From: Acidovorax carolinensis
GTDB taxonomy: Bacteria; Pseudomonadota; Gammaproteobacteria; Burkholderiales; Burkholderiaceae_C
DNA: 64,000 nt
Assembly (NCBI RefSeq): GCF_002157145.1
Contig: NZ_CP021361.1
Coordinates: 2,225,001 to 2,289,000 of the forward strand
Reading direction: 5' to 3'
Shown here: one piece after another, positions 17,760 to 26,343 of the stretch
Numbering within the stretch: the first letter of the stretch is position 1
Layout: the number at the start of each line of letters is the position of its first letter
Translations under genes and position numbers: made by a program
Notes under the pieces: generated by a model
Database searches by the model: none
Told to the model about the DNA's origin: nothing
The model's input: only the letters and a program-made list of their open reading frames with translations

Positions 17760-18688
17760 CGGTGTGCCTTGATGGATGCCAGGATGCCCAGGGTGAACAG
17801 CACACTGGCCGCCCACTGCGCTGGAGCCGGCAAGTGGCCGTCCCAGGCAAACGAATAGACCAGTGCAAACAGCGTCTCGCTCACGATGAGCTGCCCGCAC
17901 AGGCTGGCCGAAAGCCGCTGGCTGGCGATGTTCCACAAAATCGTGGCCAACCAGCTCGACCCGAAGCCGATGGCCAGGCAAAGCAGCAGAAAAAAGACGA
18001 TGCCCGGCATGGCGGCCAGCTCGGCGGCTGGGGTGCCCGCCAGCAGCCACAGCACCAGCCCTCCCAGGCCCGTGGCCACGCCCAGCCAGTTGGCCCATTC
18101 GGTGGCGCGCACTTCGGGGTGGCGCTTGAGCCAGGCTGCATTGAACAGCGCAAAAGCCGTCCAGCTCACCAGCGCCCCGCAGGCCAAGGCCAGGCCGCGC
18201 CAGAAATGCAGGCCCTGGCCTGCACTAACTTGCCCGGCCGACGGCACATCGGCCATCAGCAGCAGCCCCGCCACCGTGAGCACCAGGCCGGGCAGCAATG
18301 CGGCCCAGCGCAGCCCCCGGGGCTTGCCCAGCAGCATCACCCACACCGGGATGGTGCCGATGATGAGTGCCGGCATCGCCACGCCCATGTCGCGGATGGC
18401 CAGCACCAGCAGCAGGTAATAGCCGGTAAAGCCCAGCAGGCTCAGCAGCAGTGCAGCGAGAAACTGGCGCAGTGTGGGCAGGCGGCGGGTGTGCAGGCCC
18501 CAGGCCATCATGCCCAGCGCGACCAGCCCGTAGGTGATGAACCGCCCGGCCGTCACATCCATGGCTGCAAAGCCACTGGCCATGCGGGGTGCCACAAACG
18601 ACAACCCCCACAGCGCACCAGACGCCAGCCCCGCCAGAATGCCGGCGCTGGTGCCTGCGGTGTAGCGGGGGGTGGTGCCCGCCTGCAC
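17756..18688 (-). CDS. EamA/DMT superfamily permease
   Basis: About 310 residues with ten predicted transmembrane segments in two EamA halves (SGALWGLSFVAPRMAS..., and ALACGALVSWTAFALFNAAWLK...). Drug/metabolite transporters of this type export amino acids or metabolites; the substrate here is unknown. There is no ATG near the start. A GTG at 18688 or a TTG at 18700 begins inside or directly beside the SDR stop codon, so the start is uncertain by four codons. It is the middle gene of SDR-permease-thioesterase. Confidence 0.82.
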   Translation of the reverse strand: MQAGTTPRYTAGTSAGILAGLASGALWGLSFVAPRMASGFAAMDVTAGRFITYGLVALGMMAWGLHTRRLPTLRQFLAALLLSLLGFTGYYLLLVLAIRDMGVAMPALIIGTIPVWVMLLGKPRGLRWAALLPGLVLTVAGLLLMADVPSAGQVSAGQGLHFWRGLALACGALVSWTAFALFNAAWLKRHPEVRATEWANWLGVATGLGGLVLWLLAGTPAAELAAMPGIVFFLLLCLAIGFGSSWLATILWNIASQRLSASLCGQLIVSETLFALVYSFAWDGHLPAPAQWAASVLFTLGILASIKAHR

Positions 18689-18689
18689 C

Positions 18690-19472
18690 TCAGATCGCAA
18701 AGCCGTCGTCGGCGGCGATCACGGCGCCATTGACAAAATGGCTCTGGTCACTGGCCAGCATCACGATGAGCGCATCCAGGTCCTGCGGCTGCCCCACGCG
18801 CTTGCGCGGCAGCATGGCAATGAGTTTTTGGCCCTGCTCGGTGTCCCAATGGTGGTGGTTGATCTCGGTGTCGATGTAGCCGGGGCAGATGGCGTTGACG
18901 TTGATGCCGAACCGCCCCCACTCCAGCGCCATGGCGCGGGTCATCTGCACCACGGCGGCCTTGCTCATGCAGTAGGCGCCGATCTGCGGCAGCACCTTGA
19001 GCCCGGCCATCGAGGCGATGTTGATGATGCGCCCGCCCGTGAAACTGCCCGGCGCCGCGCCACGCGAGCGCGCCAGCATGCGCTTGCCCACCTCCTGCGC
19101 CACAAAGAACGCCCCCTTGACGTTGGTGTCGAAGATGAAGTCGTAGTCCTCCAGCGTCACGTCCTGGATGCGCTGCGTGGTGCTCACACCCGAGTTGTTG
19201 ACCAGGATGTCGATGGAGCCCATTTCCGTCTCGGCGTGGGCGACGGCGGCCTTGATGGAATCGAGGTCGGTCACATCGAGTTCGACCACATGGGCATCGC
19301 CCCCTTCGCCCTCGATGCGGGCCCGCAATTCCTTGAGCTTTTCCAGCCGGCGGCTGGCCAGCACCACACCGGCGCCGGCGCGGGCCAGGGTGCGTGCAAA
19401 CTGAGCCCCCAGACCGCTGGAAGCGCCCGTCACCAGGGCCACGCGGCCGGACAAATCGATGCTGTAAGCCAT
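18690..19472 (-). CDS. short-chain dehydrogenase/reductase
   Basis: A 260-residue classical SDR. NAD(P) site VTGASSGLGAQFA (residues about 14-26), DILVNNSG, catalytic Ser in IINIASMAG, YCMSK with the Tyr/Lys pair, and ICPGYIDTEIN. RR after VVLAS hints at NADP preference. The substrate is unknown. First gene of the three-gene minus-strand unit. Confidence 0.88.
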   Translation of the reverse strand: MAYSIDLSGRVALVTGASSGLGAQFARTLARAGAGVVLASRRLEKLKELRARIEGEGGDAHVVELDVTDLDSIKAAVAHAETEMGSIDILVNNSGVSTTQRIQDVTLEDYDFIFDTNVKGAFFVAQEVGKRMLARSRGAAPGSFTGGRIINIASMAGLKVLPQIGAYCMSKAAVVQMTRAMALEWGRFGINVNAICPGYIDTEINHHHWDTEQGQKLIAMLPRKRVGQPQDLDALIVMLASDQSHFVNGAVIAADDGFAI

Positions 19473-19538
19473 TAAGAGCCTCTTCAGAAATCAGAAATAC
19501 AACGAAAACATTGAACGGAAACACCCGCTCGATTGTGC

Positions 19539-19554
19539 GTATTCGCATGAATAC
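19539..19554. promoter_or_regulatory. palindrome GTATTC-GCAT-GAATAC in the SDR/ETF-QO intergenic region
   Basis: Perfect 6-bp arms GTATTC and GAATAC around GCAT, lying between divergent promoters 67 bp from the SDR start and 80 bp from the ETF-QO start. It is a candidate operator for a fatty-acid or amino-acid catabolism regulator. The regulator is not identifiable from the site. Confidence 0.35.
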
Positions 19555-19634
19555 AATCAGTCGCCAGTCAGACAGTACGTTACCGACCAGTCTGCAAAAG
19601 ATTCATTCATTATCAAACGCCCGACGAGACGCCC

Positions 19635-21341
19635 ATGACAAACCAAGAAATCCTCGCCCAATACGGTCCACGCGAAGCCATGGAATATGACGTGGTCGTG
19701 GTGGGCGGTGGCCCTGCCGGCCTGTCCACCGCCATCCGGCTCAAGCAACTGGCCGCCGAAAAAGGGCAGGACGTGTCGGTCGTGGTGCTTGAAAAAGGCT
19801 CCGAGCCCGGCGCGCACATCCTCTCGGGCGCCATCATGGACCCCAAGGCGCTGACCGAGCTGATCCCCAACTGGAAAGAACTCGGCGCCCCGCTGAACCA
19901 GCCCGTCACCGACGATGCCATGGTGTTCCTGGGCGAGAAATCGTCGTTTCGCACACCCAACTTCCTGCTGCCAGGCTGCTTTCAGAACCACGGCAACTAC
20001 ATCGTCAGCCTGGGCAACGTCACGCGCTGGCTGGCGCAGCAGGCCGAGAACCTGGGCGTGGAAATCTTCCCCGGCTTTGCCGCCGCCGAAGTCCTCTACA
20101 ACGACAACGGCAGCGTCAAGGGCGTGGCCACCGGCAACTTGGGCGTGAGCAAGGAAGGCGAGCCCACGGGCGACTTCCAGCTCGGCATGGAGCTGCACGC
20201 CAAGTACACCATCTTTGCCGAAGGCGCGCGCGGCCATCTGGGCAAGCAGGTCATCGCCCGCTTCAAGCTCGATGCAGAAAGCGACCCGCAGACCTACGGC
20301 CTGGGCATCAAGGAACTGTGGGAAATCGACCCCGCCCGCCACCAGCCCGGCTTCGTGCTGCACACCGCCGGCTGGCCCATGGACAACAACACCTACGGCG
20401 GCGCCTTCCTGTACCACATGGAAGACAACAAGGTCACGCTGGGCTTCATCACGGGCTTGGACTACGCCAACCCGTACCTCAGCCCGTTCGAGGAATTCCA
20501 GCGCTGGAAGACGCACGCCAACATCCGCTACTACCTGGAAGGCGACGAATCCAAGGGCATCAAGCCGGCCAAGCGCATCAGCTACGGCGCCCGCGCCATC
20601 ACGGCCGGCGGCCTGATGAGCCTGCCCAAGACCGTGTTCCCGGGCGGCGCGCTGGTGGGCTGCGATGCGGGTTACCTCAACGTCAGCCGCATCAAGGGCA
20701 GCCATGCCGCCATCAAGACCGGCATGCTGGCCGCCGAGGCCGCCTATGAAGCCATCACCGGCGGACGCCAGCACGACGAACTCACCGCCTACCCCAAGGC
20801 GTTCGAAGCAAGCTGGCTCTACACCGAGCTGAACAAGGCACGCAACTTCAAGGCCTGGTTCAAGAAGGGCCTGACCGTGGCCACGGTGATGAACGGTATC
20901 GAGCAGTTCGCGCTCAAGGGCCACATCCCATGGACGCTGCACCGCGACAAGCCCGACCACGCCTATCTGAAGCCCGCCGCCGAGTGCAAGCCCATCGTTT
21001 ATCCCAAGCCCGATGGCAAGATCACCTTCGACCGCCTCTCCAGCGTGTTCGTGAGCAACACCAACCACGCCGAAAACCAGCCAGCGCACCTGACGCTGAA
21101 AGACGCCAGCGTGCCGGTGAACATCAACCTGGCCAAATACGCCGGCCCCGAGTCCCGCTATTGCCCGGCCGGCGTGTACGAGTTCGTGCCCGATACGGCC
21201 AAGGGCGGCGATGCCCAGCGCCTGCAGATCAACGCGCAAAACTGCGTGCACTGCAAAACCTGCGACATCAAGGACCCGACGCAAAACATTGTCTGGGTCA
21301 CACCCGAAGGCGGCGGCGGCCCCAACTACTCGGGCATGTAA
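19635..21341 (+). CDS. electron transfer flavoprotein-ubiquinone oxidoreductase
   Basis: A 568-residue membrane-associated flavoprotein that passes electrons from reduced ETF (from acyl-CoA and amino-acid dehydrogenases) to ubiquinone. FAD site DVVVVGGGPAGLSTAIRL near residue 20, and a 4Fe-4S binding C-terminus with CVHCKTCDIKDP. The length is normal. It is single-gene with its own terminator; the ETF subunits are not in the window. Confidence 0.95.
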   Translation: MTNQEILAQYGPREAMEYDVVVVGGGPAGLSTAIRLKQLAAEKGQDVSVVVLEKGSEPGAHILSGAIMDPKALTELIPNWKELGAPLNQPVTDDAMVFLGEKSSFRTPNFLLPGCFQNHGNYIVSLGNVTRWLAQQAENLGVEIFPGFAAAEVLYNDNGSVKGVATGNLGVSKEGEPTGDFQLGMELHAKYTIFAEGARGHLGKQVIARFKLDAESDPQTYGLGIKELWEIDPARHQPGFVLHTAGWPMDNNTYGGAFLYHMEDNKVTLGFITGLDYANPYLSPFEEFQRWKTHANIRYYLEGDESKGIKPAKRISYGARAITAGGLMSLPKTVFPGGALVGCDAGYLNVSRIKGSHAAIKTGMLAAEAAYEAITGGRQHDELTAYPKAFEASWLYTELNKARNFKAWFKKGLTVATVMNGIEQFALKGHIPWTLHRDKPDHAYLKPAAECKPIVYPKPDGKITFDRLSSVFVSNTNHAENQPAHLTLKDASVPVNINLAKYAGPESRYCPAGVYEFVPDTAKGGDAQRLQINAQNCVHCKTCDIKDPTQNIVWVTPEGGGGPNYSGM

Positions 21342-21365
21342 AAACCATAGCGCCTTGCGCATGAA

Positions 21366-21389
21366 GGGCCTGCGCTGCAGGCCTTTTTT
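21366..21389 (+). terminator. Rho-independent terminator of the ETF-QO gene
   Basis: GGCCTGC (21367-21373), loop GCT, GCAGGCC (21377-21383), then six T. It lies 25 bp after the stop codon. Confidence 0.9.
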
Positions 21390-21551
21390 GTTGATATTTC
21401 AACCACAACCCTGCTGAAAACCCGACCCCGCCACGGGGAGGCTTGCTTCACCCGGCGTGGCAATGTTTCGCCGCAGTAAACTTGCCCGTCGGCCCCGCGC
21501 CTGCGTGTGCAGGTCGGCCCGATCCATCCCAAAACCAGAAAGACCGCGCAG

Positions 21552-22523
21552 ATGAACATGAAGCAATTGCCCTGGATGTCCCTGGGTGCCCTCGCCTTGG
21601 CCGTGGCCGGCGTGACCCCCGCCATTGCCCAGCAAAAATCCGTGGCAGTGACCGCCATCGTCGAACACCCCGCCCTCGACTCCGTGCGCGACGGCGTGCA
21701 GGCAGCGTTGAAGGAAGCCGGCTTTGAAGCGGGCAAGAACCTCAAGTGGCAGTACCAAAGCGCCCAGGGCAACACCGGCACGGCCGCGCAAATCGCCCGC
21801 AAGTTCGTCGGTGACAAGCCCGATGCCATCGTCGCCATCGCCACGCCCTCGGCCCAGGCCGTGATTGCCTCGACCAAGACCGTTCCCGTCGTGTTCTCGG
21901 CAGTGACCGACCCGGTGGCGGCCAAGCTGGTGAAAAACTGGGAGCCTTCGCACAACAACGTAACCGGCGTGTCCGACCTGCTGGCGCTCGACAAGCAGAT
22001 GGACCTGGTCAAGCAGGTGGTGCCGGGTGCCAAGCGCGTGGGCGTGGTTTACAACCCCGGCGAGGCCAATTCGGTCGTCGTGGTCAAGCAGCTGCAGGCC
22101 CTGCTGCCCAAGCTGGGCATGACGCTGGTCGAGGCTGCAGCGCCGCGATCGGTGGACGTAAGCAGCGCCGCGCGCAGCCTGATCGGCAAGGTCGATGTGA
22201 TCTACACCAGCACCGACAACAACGTGGTCTCGGCCTACGAAGCGCTGGTGAAGGTGGGCCAGGAGGCCAAGATTCCGCTGGTGGCTTCGGACACCGACAG
22301 CGTCAAGCGTGGCGCCATCGCCGCCTTTGGCATCAACTACCGCGATCTGGGCGAGCAGACCGGCCGCATGGTGGCGCGCATCCTCAAGGGCGAAAAGCCC
22401 GGCGACATCAAGCCCGAAGTCAGCACCAAGATGGAACTGTTCGTGAACCCCGGCGCGGCCGAGAAACAGGGCGTGAAGCTGTCCGACGCGCTGATCAAGT
22501 CGGCCGCGCAGGTCGTGCAATAA
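21552..22523 (+). CDS. ABC transporter substrate-binding protein (TrpX-like)
   Basis: A 323-residue periplasmic protein with a signal peptide ending AIAQQKS (cleavage after about residue 27). The body (VAVTAIVEHPALDSVRDGVQAALKEAGF, IATPSAQAVIASTKTVPVVFSAVTDPV) belongs to the ABC_sub_bind family, whose studied members bind tryptophan/tyrosine (TrpX). Whether the ligand is an aromatic amino acid here is an inference. The ATG at 21552 is chosen because the signal peptide begins there. First gene of the unit, followed by a terminator-like hairpin before the permease gene. Confidence 0.88.
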   Translation: MNMKQLPWMSLGALALAVAGVTPAIAQQKSVAVTAIVEHPALDSVRDGVQAALKEAGFEAGKNLKWQYQSAQGNTGTAAQIARKFVGDKPDAIVAIATPSAQAVIASTKTVPVVFSAVTDPVAAKLVKNWEPSHNNVTGVSDLLALDKQMDLVKQVVPGAKRVGVVYNPGEANSVVVVKQLQALLPKLGMTLVEAAAPRSVDVSSAARSLIGKVDVIYTSTDNNVVSAYEALVKVGQEAKIPLVASDTDSVKRGAIAAFGINYRDLGEQTGRMVARILKGEKPGDIKPEVSTKMELFVNPGAAEKQGVKLSDALIKSAAQVVQ

Positions 22524-22568
22524 GCGCACACCCTGTGCAGCGCCGGGTCGTCAGGCCCGCCCCCTACT

Positions 22569-22607
22569 GCAGGAGCCATGCCCCGCGTGGCTCCTGCTTT
22601 GTTTTTC
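22569..22607 (+). terminator. intra-operon terminator-like hairpin
   Basis: GCAGGAGCCA (22569-22578) and TGGCTCCTGC (22588-22597) pair perfectly over 10 bp, followed by TTTGTTTTTC. It lies between the binding-protein gene and the permease gene, where partial termination would raise the amount of binding protein relative to the membrane components. Confidence 0.8.
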
Positions 22608-22628
22608 AATCCCTCGCCCCGCTGCCCC

Positions 22629-23519
22629 ATGTCCTTCTTTTCCCTGCTCGGCGCCGTTGAAATCGGCCTGATCTTCAGCCTGGTGGCGCTGGGCGTGTTC
22701 ATCTCGTTTCGGCTGCTGCGCTTTCCCGACCTTACGGTGGATGGCAGCTTTCCGCTGGGCGGCGCTGTCTGCGCCATCCTGATCTCCACCGGCACCAACG
22801 CCTGGCTGGCCACGCTGGCTGCCACGGCGGCAGGCGCCGTGGCCGGGCTGATTACCGGCTGGCTGAACGTCAAGCTCAAGATCATGGACCTGCTGGCCAG
22901 CATCCTGGTGATGACCGCGCTGTACTCGATCAATCTGCGCGTCATGGGCGGCCCCAATGTGCCCCTCATCAACGACCCCACGCTGTTTGTGCTGCTGCAG
23001 CCCGAAGGCATGGAAGATTTCATTGCGCGCCCGCTGATCCTGGTCGTCATCGTGCTGGCCGCCAAACTGCTCATGGACTGGTTTTTTGCCACCGAGCGGG
23101 GCCTGGCCATTCGCGCCACCGGCTCGAACGCGCGCATGGCCCGCTCCCAGGGCGTGAACACCGGCGCCATGATGCTGCTGGGTCTGGCGATTTCCAATGG
23201 TCTGGTGGGCCTGGCCGGCGCGCTGTTTGCGCAGACCCAGGGCGGCTCGGACATTTCCATGGGCATCGGCACCATCGTCATCGGTCTGGCTGCCGTGATC
23301 GTGGGCGAGAGCATCCTGCCCTCGCGCCGCCTGATTTACGCCACGCTGGCCGTGGTCATCGGCGCCATTGCCTACCGCTTCTTCATCGCGCTGGCGCTCA
23401 ACAGCGACTTCATTGGCCTGAAGGCGCAAGACCTGAATCTCGTGACCGCCGTGCTGGTCGCGGTGGCGCTGGTGATTCCGCAGCTCAAGCGCAAGTTCGC
23501 CAAGCGCAAGCCGTCCTGA
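22629..23519 (+). CDS. ABC transporter permease (TrpY-like)
   Basis: A 296-residue integral membrane protein of the BPD_transp_2 type with eight or more hydrophobic segments, starting MSFFSLLGAVEIGLIFSLVALG. FPDLTVDGSFPLGGA is typical of permeases paired with ABC_sub_bind receptors. The ATG at 22629 lies after the hairpin; an upstream in-frame extension would read through the terminator. No clear ribosome site is seen. Partner of the flanking binding protein and ATPase. Confidence 0.9.
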   Translation: MSFFSLLGAVEIGLIFSLVALGVFISFRLLRFPDLTVDGSFPLGGAVCAILISTGTNAWLATLAATAAGAVAGLITGWLNVKLKIMDLLASILVMTALYSINLRVMGGPNVPLINDPTLFVLLQPEGMEDFIARPLILVVIVLAAKLLMDWFFATERGLAIRATGSNARMARSQGVNTGAMMLLGLAISNGLVGLAGALFAQTQGGSDISMGIGTIVIGLAAVIVGESILPSRRLIYATLAVVIGAIAYRFFIALALNSDFIGLKAQDLNLVTAVLVAVALVIPQLKRKFAKRKPS

Positions 23520-23541
23520 ACCCGCGCACCGAAAGAGCCCC

Positions 23542-24336
23542 ATGCTGAGCGCCCAACACCTCGAAATCACCTTCAACCCCGGCACGCCGATTGAAACGCG
23601 CGCCCTGCGCGGCATGTCGCTGGACATTCCGGCCGGGCAGTTTGTCACCGTCATCGGTTCCAACGGCGCCGGCAAGTCCACCTTTCTCAACGCCATCTCG
23701 GGCGACCAGTCGGTGGACAGTGGCCGCATCGCCATCGACGGCGTGGATGTCACGCGCATGCCCGTGTGGGCCCGCGCCGAGCGCGTGGCCCGCGTGTTCC
23801 AGGACCCGATGGCCGGCACCTGCGAAGACCTCACCATCGAGGAAAACATGGCGCTGGCGCAGCGCCGCGGCGCCTTCCGCAACCTGGGCCGCGCCGTCAA
23901 GGCATCGATGCGCGAAGGCTTTCGCGAACGCTTGGCCACACTGGGCCTGGGCCTGGAAAACCGCCTGAGCGACCGCATCGGCCTGCTCTCGGGTGGCCAG
24001 CGCCAGGCGGTGAGCCTGCTCATGGCGGCGCTGCAGCCGTCCCGCATCCTGCTGCTCGATGAACACACCGCCGCGCTCGACCCGCGCACGGCCGACTTCG
24101 TGCTGCGGCTGACCGAGCGCATCGTGGCCGAAAACAAGCTGACCACCATGATGGTCACGCACAGCATGCGCCAGGCGCTGGACGTGGGCGAACGCACCGT
24201 GATGCTGCACCAGGGCCAGGTGGTGCTGGATGTTTCCGGCGACGAGCGCAAGCGCCTGGATGTGCCCGACCTGCTGCACATGTTTGAAAAAGTGCGCGGC
24301 GAAAAGCTCTCGGACGACGCCCTGCTGCTGGGCTGA
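23542..24336 (+). CDS. ABC transporter ATP-binding protein (TrpZ-like)
   Basis: A 264-residue ATPase. Walker A GSNGAGKST (about residues 39-47), Q-loop FQDPMAGT, signature LSGGQRQAVSL, Walker B ILLLDEHTAALDP, H-loop VTHS. It energises the importer formed with the two upstream genes and starts 22 bp after the permease stop. Confidence 0.93.
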   Translation: MLSAQHLEITFNPGTPIETRALRGMSLDIPAGQFVTVIGSNGAGKSTFLNAISGDQSVDSGRIAIDGVDVTRMPVWARAERVARVFQDPMAGTCEDLTIEENMALAQRRGAFRNLGRAVKASMREGFRERLATLGLGLENRLSDRIGLLSGGQRQAVSLLMAALQPSRILLLDEHTAALDPRTADFVLRLTERIVAENKLTTMMVTHSMRQALDVGERTVMLHQGQVVLDVSGDERKRLDVPDLLHMFEKVRGEKLSDDALLLG

Positions 24337-24362
24337 TGCGGGCGCGGGCCGCGCCTTGTAAG

Positions 24363-24425
24363 TATTAATTTGATAGCTGCTTGCGCTTACTGGATAAGCG
24401 CAAGAGCCCAATTTGACTTAAGTTT
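24363..24425 (+). repeat. family 1 repeat, copy D
   Basis: AATTTGATAGCTGC, a perfect 9-bp stem TTGCGCTTA/TAAGCGCAA with a 5-base loop, and GAGCCCAATTTGACTTAA. Both arms differ from copies A-C in matching positions, so the stem is preserved by paired changes. It lies between convergent genes. Confidence 0.88.
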
Positions 24426-24892
24426 CAATCCACAAACAGCGGCAGATCGGCCTTCTTCAGCGTGCGCAGCACAAAGCTGGAGCGGCTGTGGCGGATGCCC
24501 TTGATCTTGTAGAGCTTCTCGCGCAGCAGGCGCTCGTAGTCGCGCGTGTCTTTGACCACCACGCGCAACAGATAGTCGTAGTCGCCCGACACCAGATGCG
24601 CCTCGATCACCTCGGGAATGCTGGCCAGGGTTTCGCCAAATTTTTCGAGCGTATTGTCCGAGTGGCTGTCGAGCGTGACCATCACCAGCACCGTGTCCGC
24701 CAGATCAAGCGCGCGCGAATTGAGGCGCACGGTGTAGCCCTCGATCACGCCTGCCTCTTCCATCTTCTTGATGCGCCCCCAGCATGGCGAGGGGCTCAGG
24801 CCCACGGCCTGGCCAATCTCCTGCAGGCTGGCGCGGGCGTTGGCCTGCAAAACGGAGAGGATTTTTCTGTCGAGACGGTCCATGCGGCGCAT
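24425..24892 (-). CDS. Lrp/AsnC family transcriptional regulator
   Basis: A 155-residue regulator. N-terminal HTH (LDRKILSVLQANARASLQEIGQAVGLSPSPCWGRIKKMEEAGVI, residues about 6-50) and a RAM/AsnC ligand domain with HLVSGDYDYLLRVVVKD. Such proteins respond to amino acids and control amino-acid metabolism or transport. Two start codons are possible (24892 or 24883); both give a complete HTH. A site matching the Lrp consensus lies 22 bp upstream, so autoregulation is expected. The neighbouring transporters are candidate targets. Confidence 0.93.
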   Translation of the reverse strand: MRRMDRLDRKILSVLQANARASLQEIGQAVGLSPSPCWGRIKKMEEAGVIEGYTVRLNSRALDLADTVLVMVTLDSHSDNTLEKFGETLASIPEVIEAHLVSGDYDYLLRVVVKDTRDYERLLREKLYKIKGIRHSRSSFVLRTLKKADLPLFVD

Positions 24893-24914
24893 TATTCCAA
24901 AAATACCACATTGG

Positions 24915-24929
24915 CAGAATATTTTTCTG
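24915..24929. promoter_or_regulatory. consensus Lrp-binding site
   Basis: CAGAATATTTTTCTG fits every position of the E. coli Lrp consensus YAGHAWATTWTDCTR and sits in a 17-bp palindrome (GCAGAA-TATTT-TTCTGC, 24914-24930) just upstream of the lrp-type gene. Confidence 0.75.
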
Positions 24930-25132
24930 CAAACAACCCAAAACGACGCCAATTCAGAAGATTAATCGGCCGCCCGCGCGGCATACTTTGCTGCATCAAG
25001 GCGCTCTTACCCGGGTGCACAAACTGACAAGGCCCCGGCGGGTTACCGCCCGCCCGGGGGGCTTGGCAAGCGTTCATCGCGCTCAGGGCGCCCTGCCTTT
25101 GGGCCTTGTCTCCTGCGGGACTCCCATGCGCC

Positions 25133-25154
25133 GCTGGTAAGCATGCTTACCAGC
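25133..25154. promoter_or_regulatory. 22-bp perfect palindrome upstream of the TRAP operon
   Basis: The arms GCTGGTAA (25133-25140) and TTACCAGC (25147-25154) flank GCATGC, so all 22 bases are self-complementary. It lies 118 bp before the dctP-type start in a 380-bp gap and is a strong operator candidate, for example for a GntR-type repressor. An imperfect GC-rich hairpin (about 25029-25068) lies upstream; nothing else is identified in the gap. Confidence 0.65.
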
Positions 25155-25272
25155 ACAAACCCCGATGCCCGGCGCCATGTTGCAGCGCCATAATTTTTGC
25201 AGTGCGCGGCGCAGGACAGCGCCGCAACCTGCACCGCAGGCCGCACGCAACCATCCCCCTTCAGGAGACACC

Positions 25273-26244
25273 ATGCAATTGACCAGACTCGTCGTCGGAC
25301 TCGGCCTTGCCATCGGCTTCATGGCCAGCGCTGCCGCGCAGACCACCATGCGCATCAGCATCTCGACGGCGCAGAACTCGCACCAGGGCGTGGCCATCGA
25401 CACCTTTGCCAAGGAAGTCGAAAAGCGCACGGGCGGCCGCTACAAGGTGCAAACCTTCTACAACGGCGCACTGGGTGGCGAGCGCGAGTCGATTGAAGCC
25501 GTGCAGCTGGGCACGCAGGAGCTGGCCTTCAGCTCCACCGGCCCCATCCCCAACTTCGTGCCCGAAACAAAAATCCTCGATGTGCCCTTCCTGTTCCGCG
25601 ACAAGGCCCATGCGCGCGCCGTGCTTGACGGCCCCATCGGCCAGGAGATGCTGACCAAGTTCGACAGCAAGGGCTTCAAGGCCCTGGCCTGGGCCGAAAA
25701 CGGCTTTCGCCACATGACCAACAGCAAGCGCGACGTGAAGGAGCCCGGCGACCTCAAGGGCCTGAAGATGCGCACGATGGAGAACCCCGTGCACATCGCG
25801 GCCTACAAGGGCTTTGGCATCATCACCACGCCCATGGCCTTCCCCGAGGTGTTCACCGCCCTGCAGCAAGGCACCGTGGACGGCCAGGAGAACCCGCTGC
25901 CCGTGGTCATCTCGGCCAAGTTCGACCAGGTGCAAAAGCACCTCACGCTCACGGGCCATGTGTACTCGCCGTGCATCTTCGTGATGAACAAGGCGGCTTT
26001 TGACAAGCTCAGCGCTGCCGACAAGCAGGCCTTCCTCGACGCCGCCAAGGAAGGCACCAAGGCCAACCGCGCGCGCGTGGACGAAGACGACGCCAAGGGC
26101 GTGGCCGACCTGCGCACCAAGGGCATGACCGTGATCGACACCGTGGACAAGGCCAAGTTCGTGGCCGCGTTGGCCCCCGTCAATGCCGAGTTTGAAAAGC
26201 AGTTCGGCAAGGCAGCGCTCGACAAGATCCGCAACGTGAAGTAA
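25273..26244 (+). CDS. dctP: TRAP transporter substrate-binding protein (DctP family)
   Basis: A 323-residue periplasmic receptor with a signal peptide ending SAAAQT (about residue 23). The fold is recognised by FAKEVEKRTGGRYKVQTFYNGALG, ELAFSSTGPIPNFVPE, the LKGLKMRTMENPVH stretch with the carboxylate-binding arginine, and EVFTALQQGTVDGQENPL. It binds an organic acid for uptake. The ligand is not deducible. The ATG at 25273 has AGGAGA upstream. First gene of dctPQM. Confidence 0.93.
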   Translation: MQLTRLVVGLGLAIGFMASAAAQTTMRISISTAQNSHQGVAIDTFAKEVEKRTGGRYKVQTFYNGALGGERESIEAVQLGTQELAFSSTGPIPNFVPETKILDVPFLFRDKAHARAVLDGPIGQEMLTKFDSKGFKALAWAENGFRHMTNSKRDVKEPGDLKGLKMRTMENPVHIAAYKGFGIITTPMAFPEVFTALQQGTVDGQENPLPVVISAKFDQVQKHLTLTGHVYSPCIFVMNKAAFDKLSAADKQAFLDAAKEGTKANRARVDEDDAKGVADLRTKGMTVIDTVDKAKFVAALAPVNAEFEKQFGKAALDKIRNVK

Positions 26245-26259
26245 TCCGCACAGCGCTTT

Positions 26260-26316
26260 CTTTTTGATAGCTATCAGCGCCCGTCGGCAAATCGCCAACG
26301 GGCGTTTTTATTCATA
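26260..26316 (+). terminator. terminator after dctP, built on a family 1 repeat (copy E)
   Basis: CGCCCGT (26278-26284) and ACGGGCG (26298-26304) form a perfect stem followed by TTTTTATT. The left flank TTTTTGATAGCTATCAGCGC is that of the family 1 repeat, so the element appears to have turned into, or merged with, a Rho-independent terminator. It lies between dctP and dctQ and should make dctP mRNA more abundant. Confidence 0.82.
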
Positions 26317-26343
26317 CATTCTGTTGTCCGGCCCGTGCCGCCC

